From NCBI RefSeq assembly GCF_004355005.1, contig NZ_SMSJ01000002.1, forward strand, positions 124,001 through 188,000: a stretch of DNA of 64,000 nucleotides, in the 5' to 3' direction. A program made the position numbers and the translations under genes. Origin of the DNA: Dankookia rubra (GTDB lineage: Bacteria > Pseudomonadota > Alphaproteobacteria > Acetobacterales > Acetobacteraceae). The notes beneath the pieces are model-generated. The model was not told the origin of the DNA, made no database searches, and saw only the letters and a list, made by a program, of their open reading frames with translations. Positions 1 through 7,449 of this stretch are shown here, piece by piece. Within the stretch, counting starts at the first letter, position 1. Each line of letters begins with the position of its first letter.

Positions 1-779
1 AACGCCGGGGAGTAACTGCCCATGGCAACGACAAAGGCATCCGCCTCCAGCCGGCCCTCGGAGGTCGTGACCCCGACCACCGCATCGCCCTCGGTCTCCA
101 GCGCGGCGATGCCGACTCCGTGGCGGAACACGACGCCGCGCGCCGCGGCCAGCACGGCCAGGCGCTGGGTGAAGACATGAGCGTCGCCGGTCTCGTCGCC
201 CGGCAGCCGCAGGCCGCCGACGAACTTGCCGGGCACGAGGCCGAGTGCCGGCTCGGCACCGATGCAGGCGGCCGGATCGAGCACTTCGTAAGGCACCTGG
301 TAGGCGTCGAGCACCTCGGTATCGCCCCGAACCGCGTCCAGCTGCTTCTGCGTACGGAACAGCTGCAGGGTGCCCTGGGTACGCTGGTCGTAGGCGATGC
401 CGGTTTCGTCGCGCAGGTCGCGCAGCACGTCACGGCTATACTCGGCCAGCCGCACCATGCGGCCCTTGTTGGTTCCATAGGCCGCGAGATTGCAGTTGGC
501 GAGCATCTGACCAAGCCAGCGGTATAGCCCATGGTCCAGCGCCGGCCAGAGAACGAAGGGACGATGCCGCATCAGCAGCCACTTCATCGCCTTGATGGGT
601 ATACCCGGTCCGGCCCAGGGCGCGGAATAGCCGGGCGACACTTGGCCGGCATTGGCGAAGCTCGTCTCCATGCCCGGGGCCGGCTGGCGGTCCAGCACCG
701 TGACCTGATGACCTGCCTTCGAGAGGTACCAGGCGCTTGTCACGCCGACCACGCCGCTGCCAAGGACCAGGACCCGCAT
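1..779 (-). CDS. dadA: D-amino acid dehydrogenase, 3' end outside window
   Basis: FAD-dependent oxidative deamination of D-amino acids (classically D-alanine made by the racemase) to the 2-oxo acid, at the inner face of the membrane and feeding electrons to the respiratory chain. The reading frame opens with a Rossmann FAD-binding motif (MRVLVLGSGVVGVTSAWYLS), followed by the DadA-type stretch ETSFANAGQVSPGYS and PWAGPGIP. About 259 codons are present; the C-terminal part runs off the left edge. It is transcribed away from an Lrp/AsnC gene 128 bp upstream, the arrangement seen where a Lrp-type regulator controls D-alanine catabolism. The N-terminal signature is clear, so the family call is firm; the exact substrate is inferred. 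Confidence 0.88.
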   Translation of the reverse strand, partial: MRVLVLGSGVVGVTSAWYLSKAGHQVTVLDRQPAPGMETSFANAGQVSPGYSAPWAGPGIPIKAMKWLLMRHRPFVLWPALDHGLYRWLGQMLANCNLAAYGTNKGRMVRLAEYSRDVLRDLRDETGIAYDQRTQGTLQLFRTQKQLDAVRGDTEVLDAYQVPYEVLDPAACIGAEPALGLVPGKFVGGLRLPGDETGDAHVFTQRLAVLAAARGVVFRHGVGIAALETEGDAVVGVTTSEGRLEADAFVVAMGSYSPA

Positions 780-907
780 CGCCGCCTCCATCGTTCCGCC
801 AGGCAGGCTACGCGCTGCCTGCCACGAATTTCCCGCCGCTTCGCCGAATTCGCTGCCGCGCGAGAGCGCAATGCCGCATGATCTGCGAAGGAACCGCAGA
901 TAATTCG
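780..907. promoter_or_regulatory. dadA / Lrp divergent intergenic region
   Basis: This 128-bp gap separates the divergent dadA and Lrp-type regulator starts, so it must hold both promoters. Lrp-family proteins usually bind such gaps autogenously and at the neighbouring target. I do not see an unambiguous operator or -10/-35 pair; the call rests on gene arrangement. Confidence 0.45.
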
Positions 908-1354
908 ATGCACGCGCTGAATGATACCGACCGCACCCTGCTGCGGCTGCTGCGCGCCGATGGGCGCATGAGCAACGCCGCCCTGGCGGAGGCCGTCGGC
1001 CTCTCGCCCTCCGCCTGCCTGCGGAGGCTGCGTCTGCTGGAACATCGCGGCGTGATCCGCGGCTATACCGCCATCATTGCCGAAGCGCCGACCCGCGAGG
1101 GCGTCACCATCATCGTCCAGATCACCCTGGAGCGACAGACCGACGAGAGCATGCAACGCTTCGAGGTGGCGGTGCGCCGCTGTCCCGAGGTGCGCGAGTG
1201 CTACCTGATGACCGGCATGTCGGACTACCTGCTGCGAGTGGAGGCGCGCGATTCTGCGGATTACGAGCGCATCCACAAGGACGCGCTGTCCCGCCTGCCC
1301 GGCGTGGCCCGCATCCAGTCGAGCTTCGCCATCCGCAGCGTGGTGCGGGGCTGA
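908..1354 (+). CDS. Lrp/AsnC family transcriptional regulator
   Basis: DNA-binding regulator responsive to amino acids. The 148-residue product has the family layout: N-terminal winged helix-turn-helix (about residues 4-60, with DGRMSNAALAEAVGLSPSAC) and C-terminal RAM/AsnC ligand-binding domain (about 65-145, with VRECYLMTGMSDYLLRVEA). I chose the ATG at 908 because the protein then begins MHALNDTDRTLLRLL as in Lrp relatives; an open frame continues upstream to 737 but would run into dadA's promoter. Its divergent position makes it the probable regulator of dadA. Family is certain, target is inferred. Confidence 0.9.
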   Translation: MHALNDTDRTLLRLLRADGRMSNAALAEAVGLSPSACLRRLRLLEHRGVIRGYTAIIAEAPTREGVTIIVQITLERQTDESMQRFEVAVRRCPEVRECYLMTGMSDYLLRVEARDSADYERIHKDALSRLPGVARIQSSFAIRSVVRG

Positions 1355-1460
1355 CGTGGATCGTCGGAAGGCGATGCCGACCGCCGACGAGAGGCTGCTT
1401 CGCGAACACCGCGCCCGGCTGGCCCGGAAGTCCGGCACGCCTCGCCCGGATGACCGAAAG

Positions 1461-3602
1461 CTAGGCCGTCGGTGCCGCCACCTGGCGCAGCGCCTGCAGC
1501 AGCGTCACCCGGCTGACCGGCTTGGCCAGATGCAGCGTCATCCCGGCCGCCTGCACCCGCTCCCGCTCTTCGCGTGAGGCGCTGGCGGTCAGCGCGATGA
1601 TCGGCGTCCGCGCGTTTGGCCCCTTGCCCATCCGCACGCGTTGCGTCGCCTCGGTGCCGTCCATGCCGGGCATGTTCACATCCATCAGGATCGCATCGAA
1701 GCGCCGTGCCTGCGCCGCCGCCACCGCCTCGATCCCGTCCTCGACCAGCGTCACGTGATGGCCAGCGGCGACCAGGTAGGCGCGAATGAGGATGCGGTTG
1801 GTCGCCACGTCGTCGGCCACCAGCACGTCGAGCGGCGGGCCGCCCTGGACCACCGGCGACTCGGCCCGCCCGGGCGCCGCGGCCAGCCGCATCGGCAGTT
1901 CGAACCAGAAGACGCTACCGCGGCCCGGCTCGGAGGCGACGCCGATGCTGCCGCCCATCGCCTCGATCAGCCGACGGCAGATCGCCAGGCCGAGGCCGGT
2001 GCCGCCGAAGCGCCGGCCGGTCTCGGTCTGCTCGAACATCTCGAAGAGCCGCGATTGCGCTTCGGCGGGGATGCCGATGCCGGTATCCTCCGTCTCCACC
2101 CGCAGCCGCACGACGCCCGCGCTGGCCGGGCCGAGCGCCCGGGCGCGCAGGGTGACGCTGCCGCGCTCGGTGAACTTCACGGCATTCGAGAGCAAATTGC
2201 CCAAGACCTGGCGCAAACGGGTGGCGTCGCCGCTGACCCAGGCAGGCAGCGACGGATCGGCCTGCAGCGTGATCCGAAGGCCCTTCTCCCCGGCCAAGGT
2301 CTGGCTGAGCGCCAGAGACTGCCGCAGGACCTCACTGACCTCGAAGGGCTGCATCTCGAGGCTGACCCGCCCAGCCTCTATCTTGGCAAGATCCAGGATG
2401 TCGTTGACCACCGAAAGCAGCACCCGGCCGGTCTCCACTACCACCTCGGCATGTCGGTGCTGCTCCGCCGGCAGGGGGGCCGCCGCGAGCAATTCGCCGA
2501 AGCCGAGGACGCCGGTCAGCGGGGTGCGGATCTCATGTGCCATGACCGCCAGGATCTCGGCCCGCTGCCGGGCCAGCGCCTCGGCGGCCTCGATCCGCTC
2601 CCGCGCCAGGCGTTGCTGGGCGCGGCGAATACGGCGCCGGCCGAGCCACATGGCGAACAGGGTCCCGACCGCCAGGGACAGCGCTACCGCCCCGGCCAGT
2701 ACGACATTGCGCTGCTGCCGCCAGGCCTGCAGTTCCCGCGCCTCCTCGAAGACCACGCCGACGACCAGCGGCAGGTCGCGTGGTACCTGGTAGCCGGCTA
2801 GGAGATGCCGGCCGTCCCGGGTGCTGCTGTAGGTCAGCCGGCCCGCGGGCGAGGCCCGGGCCGCGGGGAGGATGGCGTGGTCGGGGCTCGGGTCCCGGCC
2901 TAGCGTGCCTTCGGGATCGTGGCCCCGGGCGATCAGCGAGCCGTCCTGCAGGCGCCGCACCACCACCATCCTTCCCGGCCCGGCGAGCTGCGACTGCAAC
3001 TCGCGGGACAGCGCGATCGGGTCGAGCGAGACGACGGCGACGCCTTGGAAACTGCCATCCGTGGCCTCCAGCCGCCGGGTCACCTGCACCGACCAGCGTC
3101 CCGTGGTGCGGCCTATCAACGGCCGGCTTACCGCGAGGCCACGTTCGCCGCCCACCGCATGAATCCGGAAATGGTCGCGGTCGGCCAGGTCGGTACCGGC
3201 AGCGCCCGGGGCCGAGCCCCAGCGCTGGATGCCGTCGGGGCCGATCACGGCAACCTGGACCACCCCGAAACGTCCCTCTCGCGCCGTCGCGGTGAGCAGC
3301 GCCTCCACCGCGGGGGCGCCGGGAACGTCGCCCAGCTGCAGCAGCGCCTGGCGGACCCGGACCAGGTCATGCAGGCTTCTCACCGCTTCGAAGCTGTTCA
3401 GCAACGTCTGCGCGGCGGTGCTCGATTGCGCCTCGGCCCAAGCGAAGGATTGGTCCAGCGCTGCGGCCCGGCCATGCGCCAGCAGGATCGCGGCCGCGGC
3501 CCAGATCAGGCCGAGCACCAGCAGCAGGATGGCGAGACCGCGGCGAGGGCCCCTGCCCCAGGCCTCGTCGGGGTCCTCAGTACGAGGCGGAATGAGGTCC
3601 AT
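1461..3602 (-). CDS. Membrane hybrid sensor histidine kinase with receiver domain
   Basis: Two-component sensor of 713 residues. Visible order: cytoplasmic N-terminus, membrane segment (about 22-43, rich in Leu/Ala/Ile), a periplasmic dCache-like region (about 45-295, including the DRDHFRIH stretch), a second membrane segment (about 298-320), a coiled linker, HisKA with His356 in MAHEIRTPLTGVLGFGELL, HATPase with N box LGNLLSNAVKFT and G boxes DTGIGIP and GGTGLGLAI, and a C-terminal receiver (VADDVATN; acceptor Asp641 in ILMDVNMPGMDG; Lys in LAKPVSR). All catalytic residues are present, so it should be an active phosphorelay protein. No partner response regulator or Hpt lies adjacent. Signal and target are unknown; the extracytoplasmic domain suggests a small external ligand. 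Confidence 0.9.
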   Translation of the reverse strand: MDLIPPRTEDPDEAWGRGPRRGLAILLLVLGLIWAAAAILLAHGRAAALDQSFAWAEAQSSTAAQTLLNSFEAVRSLHDLVRVRQALLQLGDVPGAPAVEALLTATAREGRFGVVQVAVIGPDGIQRWGSAPGAAGTDLADRDHFRIHAVGGERGLAVSRPLIGRTTGRWSVQVTRRLEATDGSFQGVAVVSLDPIALSRELQSQLAGPGRMVVVRRLQDGSLIARGHDPEGTLGRDPSPDHAILPAARASPAGRLTYSSTRDGRHLLAGYQVPRDLPLVVGVVFEEARELQAWRQQRNVVLAGAVALSLAVGTLFAMWLGRRRIRRAQQRLARERIEAAEALARQRAEILAVMAHEIRTPLTGVLGFGELLAAAPLPAEQHRHAEVVVETGRVLLSVVNDILDLAKIEAGRVSLEMQPFEVSEVLRQSLALSQTLAGEKGLRITLQADPSLPAWVSGDATRLRQVLGNLLSNAVKFTERGSVTLRARALGPASAGVVRLRVETEDTGIGIPAEAQSRLFEMFEQTETGRRFGGTGLGLAICRRLIEAMGGSIGVASEPGRGSVFWFELPMRLAAAPGRAESPVVQGGPPLDVLVADDVATNRILIRAYLVAAGHHVTLVEDGIEAVAAAQARRFDAILMDVNMPGMDGTEATQRVRMGKGPNARTPIIALTASASREERERVQAAGMTLHLAKPVSRVTLLQALRQVAAPTA

Positions 3603-3737
3603 GCGTCCTCGGGTCGCCTTGTCCGGCGCGCGATCGCATCAAGAGACGGCGCCCATCCTACTGTCAGTTGAATGCTACACGAAGCATCTCGGGAAGGCAC
3701 GGTGCTGCCGCGACCGGAAGAACCGGCCAGGGGAAGC

Positions 3738-3814
3738 TGGCGCGCCCGGCAGGACTTGAACCTGCGACCACACGCTTAGAAGGCGCGTGCTCTATCCAGC
3801 TGAGCTACGGGCGC
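3738..3814 (-). tRNA. tRNA-Arg (anticodon TCT)
   Basis: The complementary strand folds as a full cloverleaf: acceptor GCGCCCG/CGGGCGC, D-arm GCTC/GAGC, anticodon stem CGCGC/GCGTG with loop CTTCTAA giving anticodon TCT, and T-arm GCAGG TTCAAGT CCTGC. Discriminator G is followed by an encoded CCA. The anticodon reads AGA/AGG, rare codons in a genome this GC-rich. Confidence 0.97.
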
Positions 3815-3981
3815 GGATGCGCCGGCGGGACCGGCGGCGCAGAAAAGGTTGGTTCGGCGGGTTTTCGTGCCGCGGGACGTCCCAGCGGCCCAAGTCCATG
3901 CTTGAAGGCGGCACCGCCGCGACCTGTTGGTTTCAAGGTGGATTCGCGCGTCAGGCTGGTCACGCCTGCACGCGACTTGGC

Positions 3982-4302
3982 CTAGTGGGTCCAGTTGTCG
4001 GTCCGGCCGAAGCGGAAATTGTCTGCATAGACCTTGGCCTTGATGCGAATCGGCTTGGGCTCCTCGACTTCGTAGCGCAGGCCGCGCGCCTCGGCATAGG
4101 CGACAGCCTCCTCCCGGGTCGCAAAGCGCAGATGGACCTGGCCGTTGGTATCGCCGGAGCCGGACCAGCCCATTAGGGGGTCAATCCGCTGCTTTTCGCC
4201 CGGCGCAAATTCCAGCACCCATTCCTGGGTCCGGCCACGGCCCGACTGCATGGCATTGCGGGCAGGCATGTAGATGCGGACGGTTTCAGTCGGGCCAGCC
4301 AT
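3982..4302 (-). CDS. NDUFS4-like Complex I accessory subunit (ETC complex I family)
   Basis: A 106-residue soluble protein matching the alphaproteobacterial and mitochondrial NDUFS4 (18-kDa) accessory subunit of NADH:ubiquinone oxidoreductase. Diagnostic features are the N-terminal VRIYMPARNAMQSG, a central WVLEF, the MGWSGSGDT motif with the following AYAEARGL, and the C-terminal KAKVYADNFRFGR. The subunit is thought to stabilise the peripheral arm near the NADH module. I start it at the ATG at 4302; a longer frame to 4392 would overlap the tRNA-Pro gene and is implausible. It sits alone between two tRNA genes, away from any nuo operon. Confidence 0.92.
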   Translation of the reverse strand: MAGPTETVRIYMPARNAMQSGRGRTQEWVLEFAPGEKQRIDPLMGWSGSGDTNGQVHLRFATREEAVAYAEARGLRYEVEEPKPIRIKAKVYADNFRFGRTDNWTH

Positions 4303-4322
4303 GGTATCATCCTCAACGCCAG

Positions 4323-4398
<76 letters not shown>

Positions 4399-4488
4399 TC
4401 GGGCGCAACCTATGGTCCCGGGCGCGCGGGGGCAATGGGCATGGGCGGGCCAATTCCCTATCGGCGCGTATTTGCCGCCGGGCAGCGG

Positions 4489-4959
4489 TCAGGGCGCGGT
4501 GCCGAAGATGCGCTGCAGCACCCGGTCGCCGACACGCAGGCCGAGCCGCTCCGCCGTCCCGGCCGCCAGTTCCAGGGTCGCCCGAACCGGACCGCGACTT
4601 TCGATGGTGGCCAGGGAATAGGGCACGGTCCGCTCGGCGATGCGGTGGATGCGCCCGTCCTGGGTGATGAAGACCATGTCGAGCGGACTGATCGTGTTCC
4701 GCATCCACATCGCCGACTCCCGCGGGCTGCCCCAGTCGAACAGCATGCCGCCATCCGCGGCGACAGAGGTGCGGAACATCAGCCCGACCGTCTGCTGGTC
4801 GGGCGACAGGGCCATCTCGACCTTAAACTCGTGCCGCTTGCCATCGCGCGTGACGATAACCAGCGGCTCCTGCGGCAGGGTCGGTTGGGGTCCGGTCTGC
4901 GCGAGGCCGGGGCGAGCGGCAAGCAGGCCGGCGAAGGCGAGGAGGGAGCGTCGGAGCAT
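4489..4959 (-). CDS. Exported DUF192 family protein
   Basis: A 156-residue protein with an N-terminal signal peptide (MLRRSLLAFAGLLAARPGLAQ, cleavage expected after ALA-like residues near 19-20) followed by a single DUF192 domain. Family hallmarks are visible: KVEMALSPDQQTVGLMFR, GMLFDWG, WMRNTISPLDMVFI and the C-terminal ELAAGTAERLGLRVGDRV. The molecular function of DUF192 is not established; it is a small beta-rich fold found secreted in bacteria and archaea. The gene precedes tRNA-Pro and diverges from an alpha/beta hydrolase with 77 bp between starts. Family assignment is secure, role unknown. Confidence 0.92.
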   Translation of the reverse strand: MLRRSLLAFAGLLAARPGLAQTGPQPTLPQEPLVIVTRDGKRHEFKVEMALSPDQQTVGLMFRTSVAADGGMLFDWGSPRESAMWMRNTISPLDMVFITQDGRIHRIAERTVPYSLATIESRGPVRATLELAAGTAERLGLRVGDRVLQRIFGTAP

Positions 4960-5036
4960 GCGGGCAACATGGCACCCCCGGCCGGCGTGGCCAATCTCCC
5001 TTCCCTGGCGCCCCGACCCACCGGCATGCTCGACAC

Positions 5037-5930
5037 ATGCCAGAACTTCGTATCGCCGAAACCCCCACCCTAGCCATCGCCTATGCGGAGCATGGGCCTC
5101 CGGACGGCCCGCCCGTGGTCCTGCTGCACGGCTTTCCCTACGCGCCGCAGGGCTACGACACGGTGGTCCCGCTGTTGGCCGCGGCCGGCCGGCGGGTGAT
5201 CGTCCCCTATCTCCGCGGCTACGGCCCGACGCGATTCCACGCGGCCGGCACGCCGCGATCCGGCCAGCAGGCGGCGCTCGGCCGCGACCTGCTGGACCTG
5301 CTGGACGCGCTGGCGGTCCCGCGTGCGATCCTCGCAGGCTATGACTGGGGCGGGCGCGCAGCCTGCGTCGTCGCCGCGCTCTGGCCCGAGCGCTGCGCCG
5401 GTCTGGTCTCCTGCACCGGCTACAATATCCAGGACATCGCGGCCTCGGTCCGCCCGGCGGCGCCCGAGCAGGAGCACCGGCACTGGTATCAGTACTATTT
5501 CCACACCGAGCGCGGCCGGGCCGGGCTGTCCGCCAATCGCGGCGGCATCGCCCGGCTGCTCTGGCGGCTCTGGTCGCCGGACTGGGCCTTCGACGACGCC
5601 ACCTTCGCCGCCAGCGCAGCGGCCTTCGACAATCCGGATTTCGTCGAGGTGGTGATCCAGTCCTATCGCCACCGCTTCGGCTATGCCGCCGGCGACCCGG
5701 CGCTGGAGCCGATCGAGGCTGCGCTGGCCGCCCAGCCGCGCATCGCGGTGCCGACCATCGCCCCGCATGGCGCGACGGACGGCGTCGGGTTGGTGGAGGG
5801 CTCGGCCCAGCATGCGCGGTACTTCAGCGGATCCTACGAGCGCCGGGTGATGACAAGGGTCGGACACAATCCGCCGCAGGAGGCGCCGGAGGCGTTCGCC
5901 CGCTGCGTTCTGGATCTGCCGGAAGCATAG
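5037..5930 (+). CDS. Alpha/beta hydrolase (epoxide hydrolase / haloalkane dehalogenase-like)
   Basis: A 297-residue cytosolic alpha/beta hydrolase. The oxyanion-hole motif LLHGFPYAPQGYD appears at about residues 29-41, and the nucleophile elbow reads AGYDWGGRA, so the nucleophile is Asp rather than Ser. This points to the epoxide hydrolase / haloalkane dehalogenase branch. The catalytic His is in RVGHNPPQEAPEAFA near the C-terminus. An acid and cap region (about 140-210, Trp-rich) lie between. The start at 5037 gives a standard N-terminus with the core beta strand. Substrate cannot be deduced. It stands alone, followed by an AT-rich gap and the caspase-lipoprotein cluster. Confidence 0.88.
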   Translation: MPELRIAETPTLAIAYAEHGPPDGPPVVLLHGFPYAPQGYDTVVPLLAAAGRRVIVPYLRGYGPTRFHAAGTPRSGQQAALGRDLLDLLDALAVPRAILAGYDWGGRAACVVAALWPERCAGLVSCTGYNIQDIAASVRPAAPEQEHRHWYQYYFHTERGRAGLSANRGGIARLLWRLWSPDWAFDDATFAASAAAFDNPDFVEVVIQSYRHRFGYAAGDPALEPIEAALAAQPRIAVPTIAPHGATDGVGLVEGSAQHARYFSGSYERRVMTRVGHNPPQEAPEAFARCVLDLPEA

Positions 5931-6186
5931 CGTCGCCTGGCCTTCGGGCCCAACAAACGGCAGCGGCAGCGCATCCTTGTGAATTGCGGTGCTGACAGAA
6001 AAAAAGCGACGCTTTCAATGTTGCCGTCAAACGCCTTCTTTAAGCTCTTTTTAGACCTGCCGGCTTTCTTGGCGTCTTACGCCTGATTTGTTATCGAAAC
6101 GCGCTGTCCTGAGAGGCAGGCCGCATCTTGTTTGCTGATCAACGGCGAAATTAAAGATTCTAATTCAGAAACCAAGGAATTTATTC
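5931..6186 (+). promoter_or_regulatory. AT-rich promoter region upstream of lipoprotein/caspase cluster
   Basis: This 256-bp gap is clearly AT-richer than its surroundings (runs of A near 5998-6006, TTTTTAG near 6049). It contains a short palindrome AAAGC-GAC-GCTTT near 6003-6016. A ribosome-binding site AAGGAA lies just before the ATG at 6187. It most likely carries the promoter of the six-gene cluster; an exact promoter cannot be fixed by eye. Confidence 0.45.
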
Positions 6187-6570
6187 ATGAATGTTTGCTC
6201 GCAACGGGGAGCAGCAGCCCTGCTCCTGCCGCTTGTCCTGACTGCCTGCACCGGTGCCTCAATCTACGCACCGATGCCGCAATCCGGTTTCACCGCTCCC
6301 AACATGACCGTTGCGCCGCTGCAGCATGTCAAGGGAACTGCGGCCCGGACTTATGTCCTGGGACTGCAAACGCCGGCCATTCCGGATGCGAGGCTGCAGC
6401 GCGAGGCAGTCATGAAGGCGCTCCAAGGCAGCGAAGGCGACCTGATCATCAATGCCGACTACCAGGTCGTCCTCACCTCATTCGCGCCGCTGCCAATCAT
6501 GCGGGTCGAAGGGACCGTGGAAGGTACCGCCGCGCGGGTCGTGCAAATCGGCGCCCGTCCGCTGCAGTGA
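6187..6570 (+). CDS. Small lipoprotein, first gene of caspase cluster
   Basis: A 127-residue lipoprotein of unknown function. The N-terminus is a lipoprotein signal peptide: Arg at position 7, a hydrophobic run of Ala/Leu, and lipobox LTAC with the lipidated Cys at about residue 21. The absence of Asp at +2 (Thr follows) predicts outer-membrane sorting under the Lol rule. The C-terminal half carries GSEGDLIINADYQ and LPIMRVEGTVEGTAARVVQIG. The same pattern recurs in the next gene (GADFLVDYLIS...LPIL...LEGTAVRFRELG), so the two are probably paralogues. It is preceded by an AAGGAA ribosome-binding site and leads a co-directional set of six envelope genes. Confidence 0.72.
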   Translation: MNVCSQRGAAALLLPLVLTACTGASIYAPMPQSGFTAPNMTVAPLQHVKGTAARTYVLGLQTPAIPDARLQREAVMKALQGSEGDLIINADYQVVLTSFAPLPIMRVEGTVEGTAARVVQIGARPLQ

Positions 6571-6610
6571 CGCACCGGTCCCGCATCCCGTTCCCGAGGA
6601 GTCTGCATTC

Positions 6611-7018
6611 ATGCCATATCCGACCGCCCGCCGTGCCATCGTGCCGGCCGTGCTCGCTGCGGTAATGCTCACCGGCTGCGGCAGCAGTTCGAACATCCTG
6701 ACGGTTCAGTCGAATTACACCTATCCCAACGGCGATTATGAACTGCTGGGACGCGCCTATGCCGAACAGAAGCATACCAGCGTGTTCTCGGCGAAGGTCA
6801 TGGACCGGGAAGCTTTCCTCGCGCTTGAGCAGCAGGCCCTGGCGACGAAGCCCGGAGCCGACTTCCTTGTCGATTACCTGATATCGACCGAAGTCACGCA
6901 GTTGCCGATCCTCACGCTGGCGACCTTCAAGCTGGAGGGCACGGCGGTCCGCTTCCGCGAGCTTGGGCGGCAGACCTACCGGGATGCGCCAAGCATGCCG
7001 GCGCCGGGGAGCCGTTGA
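6611..7018 (+). CDS. Small lipoprotein, paralogue of the preceding gene
   Basis: A 135-residue lipoprotein with signal peptide and lipobox LTGC (Cys at about residue 22), followed by a Ser-rich tether GSSSN. The body contains YPNGDYELLGRAYAEQKHTS and the GADFLVDYLIS / LPIL / LEGTAVRFRELG pattern shared with the gene at 6187. I start at the ATG at 6611, which has GAGGAG eleven bases upstream; the open frame to 6452 lies inside the previous gene. It begins 40 bp after its paralogue and ends 3 bp before the next start, so co-transcription is likely. No function is recognised. Confidence 0.72.
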   Translation: MPYPTARRAIVPAVLAAVMLTGCGSSSNILTVQSNYTYPNGDYELLGRAYAEQKHTSVFSAKVMDREAFLALEQQALATKPGADFLVDYLISTEVTQLPILTLATFKLEGTAVRFRELGRQTYRDAPSMPAPGSR

Positions 7019-7021
7019 CCG

Positions 7022-7447
7022 ATGCATGCCCCGCTCCCGCCCACCATGACGCTGCTGCTGCTGGGCATGGCCGCATCGCTGGCCGGCTGCGGCCAGACAC
7101 TGCCCGGCGGCATCAAGGTGCCGGATCTCGGCGCCAGCCTACCTCGAGACCTTGCCGACAATGATCCGAGCGTGACCAAGATCTCGTCCGATGCGACCGT
7201 CCCGATCCTGCTCGCGTCGAACAAGCCGGAGACGACCTTCACCGTCAACGGCACCTCGCTCAACCCTTCGAAGGTGCTGAAGGTGCTGGTCCCGCCCACG
7301 CGGCTGCATATCACGGCCCAGGCCCCCTGCTACCGCACCCTGACGCAGACCGCGGAGGCGGAAGGGTTCGGGCGCGCGAGTCTCTTCAAGTTCGATTTCG
7401 GCAATTGGGACCGTGTGCCTGGGGCGCGCGGTGCCAATTGCGCCTGA
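7022..7447 (+). CDS. Lipoprotein with PEGA-like module
   Basis: A 141-residue lipoprotein: signal peptide with lipobox LAGC (Cys at about residue 23), an Asp-rich linker, then a module reading FTVNGTSLNPSKV, KVLVPPTRLHITAQAPCYRTL and FKFDFGNWDR, ending with a Cys near the C-terminus. The ITAQAPC(Y/F)RTL core and a terminal Cys recur in the N-terminal domain of the caspase gene immediately downstream. The pattern resembles PEGA-type surface beta-sandwich repeats, but that comparison is mine and tentative. GGGGAG lies about 10 bp before the start. Its stop is 2 bp before the preferred GTG start of the caspase gene, suggesting translational coupling. Confidence 0.7.
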   Translation: MHAPLPPTMTLLLLGMAASLAGCGQTLPGGIKVPDLGASLPRDLADNDPSVTKISSDATVPILLASNKPETTFTVNGTSLNPSKVLKVLVPPTRLHITAQAPCYRTLTQTAEAEGFGRASLFKFDFGNWDRVPGARGANCA

Positions 7448-7449
7448 CC

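Noticed and set aside
1356..1577. Rightward 73-codon frame after the Lrp gene
   Set aside because: It runs antisense through the end of the hybrid kinase, has no recognisable domain and is explained by high-GC spurious frames.
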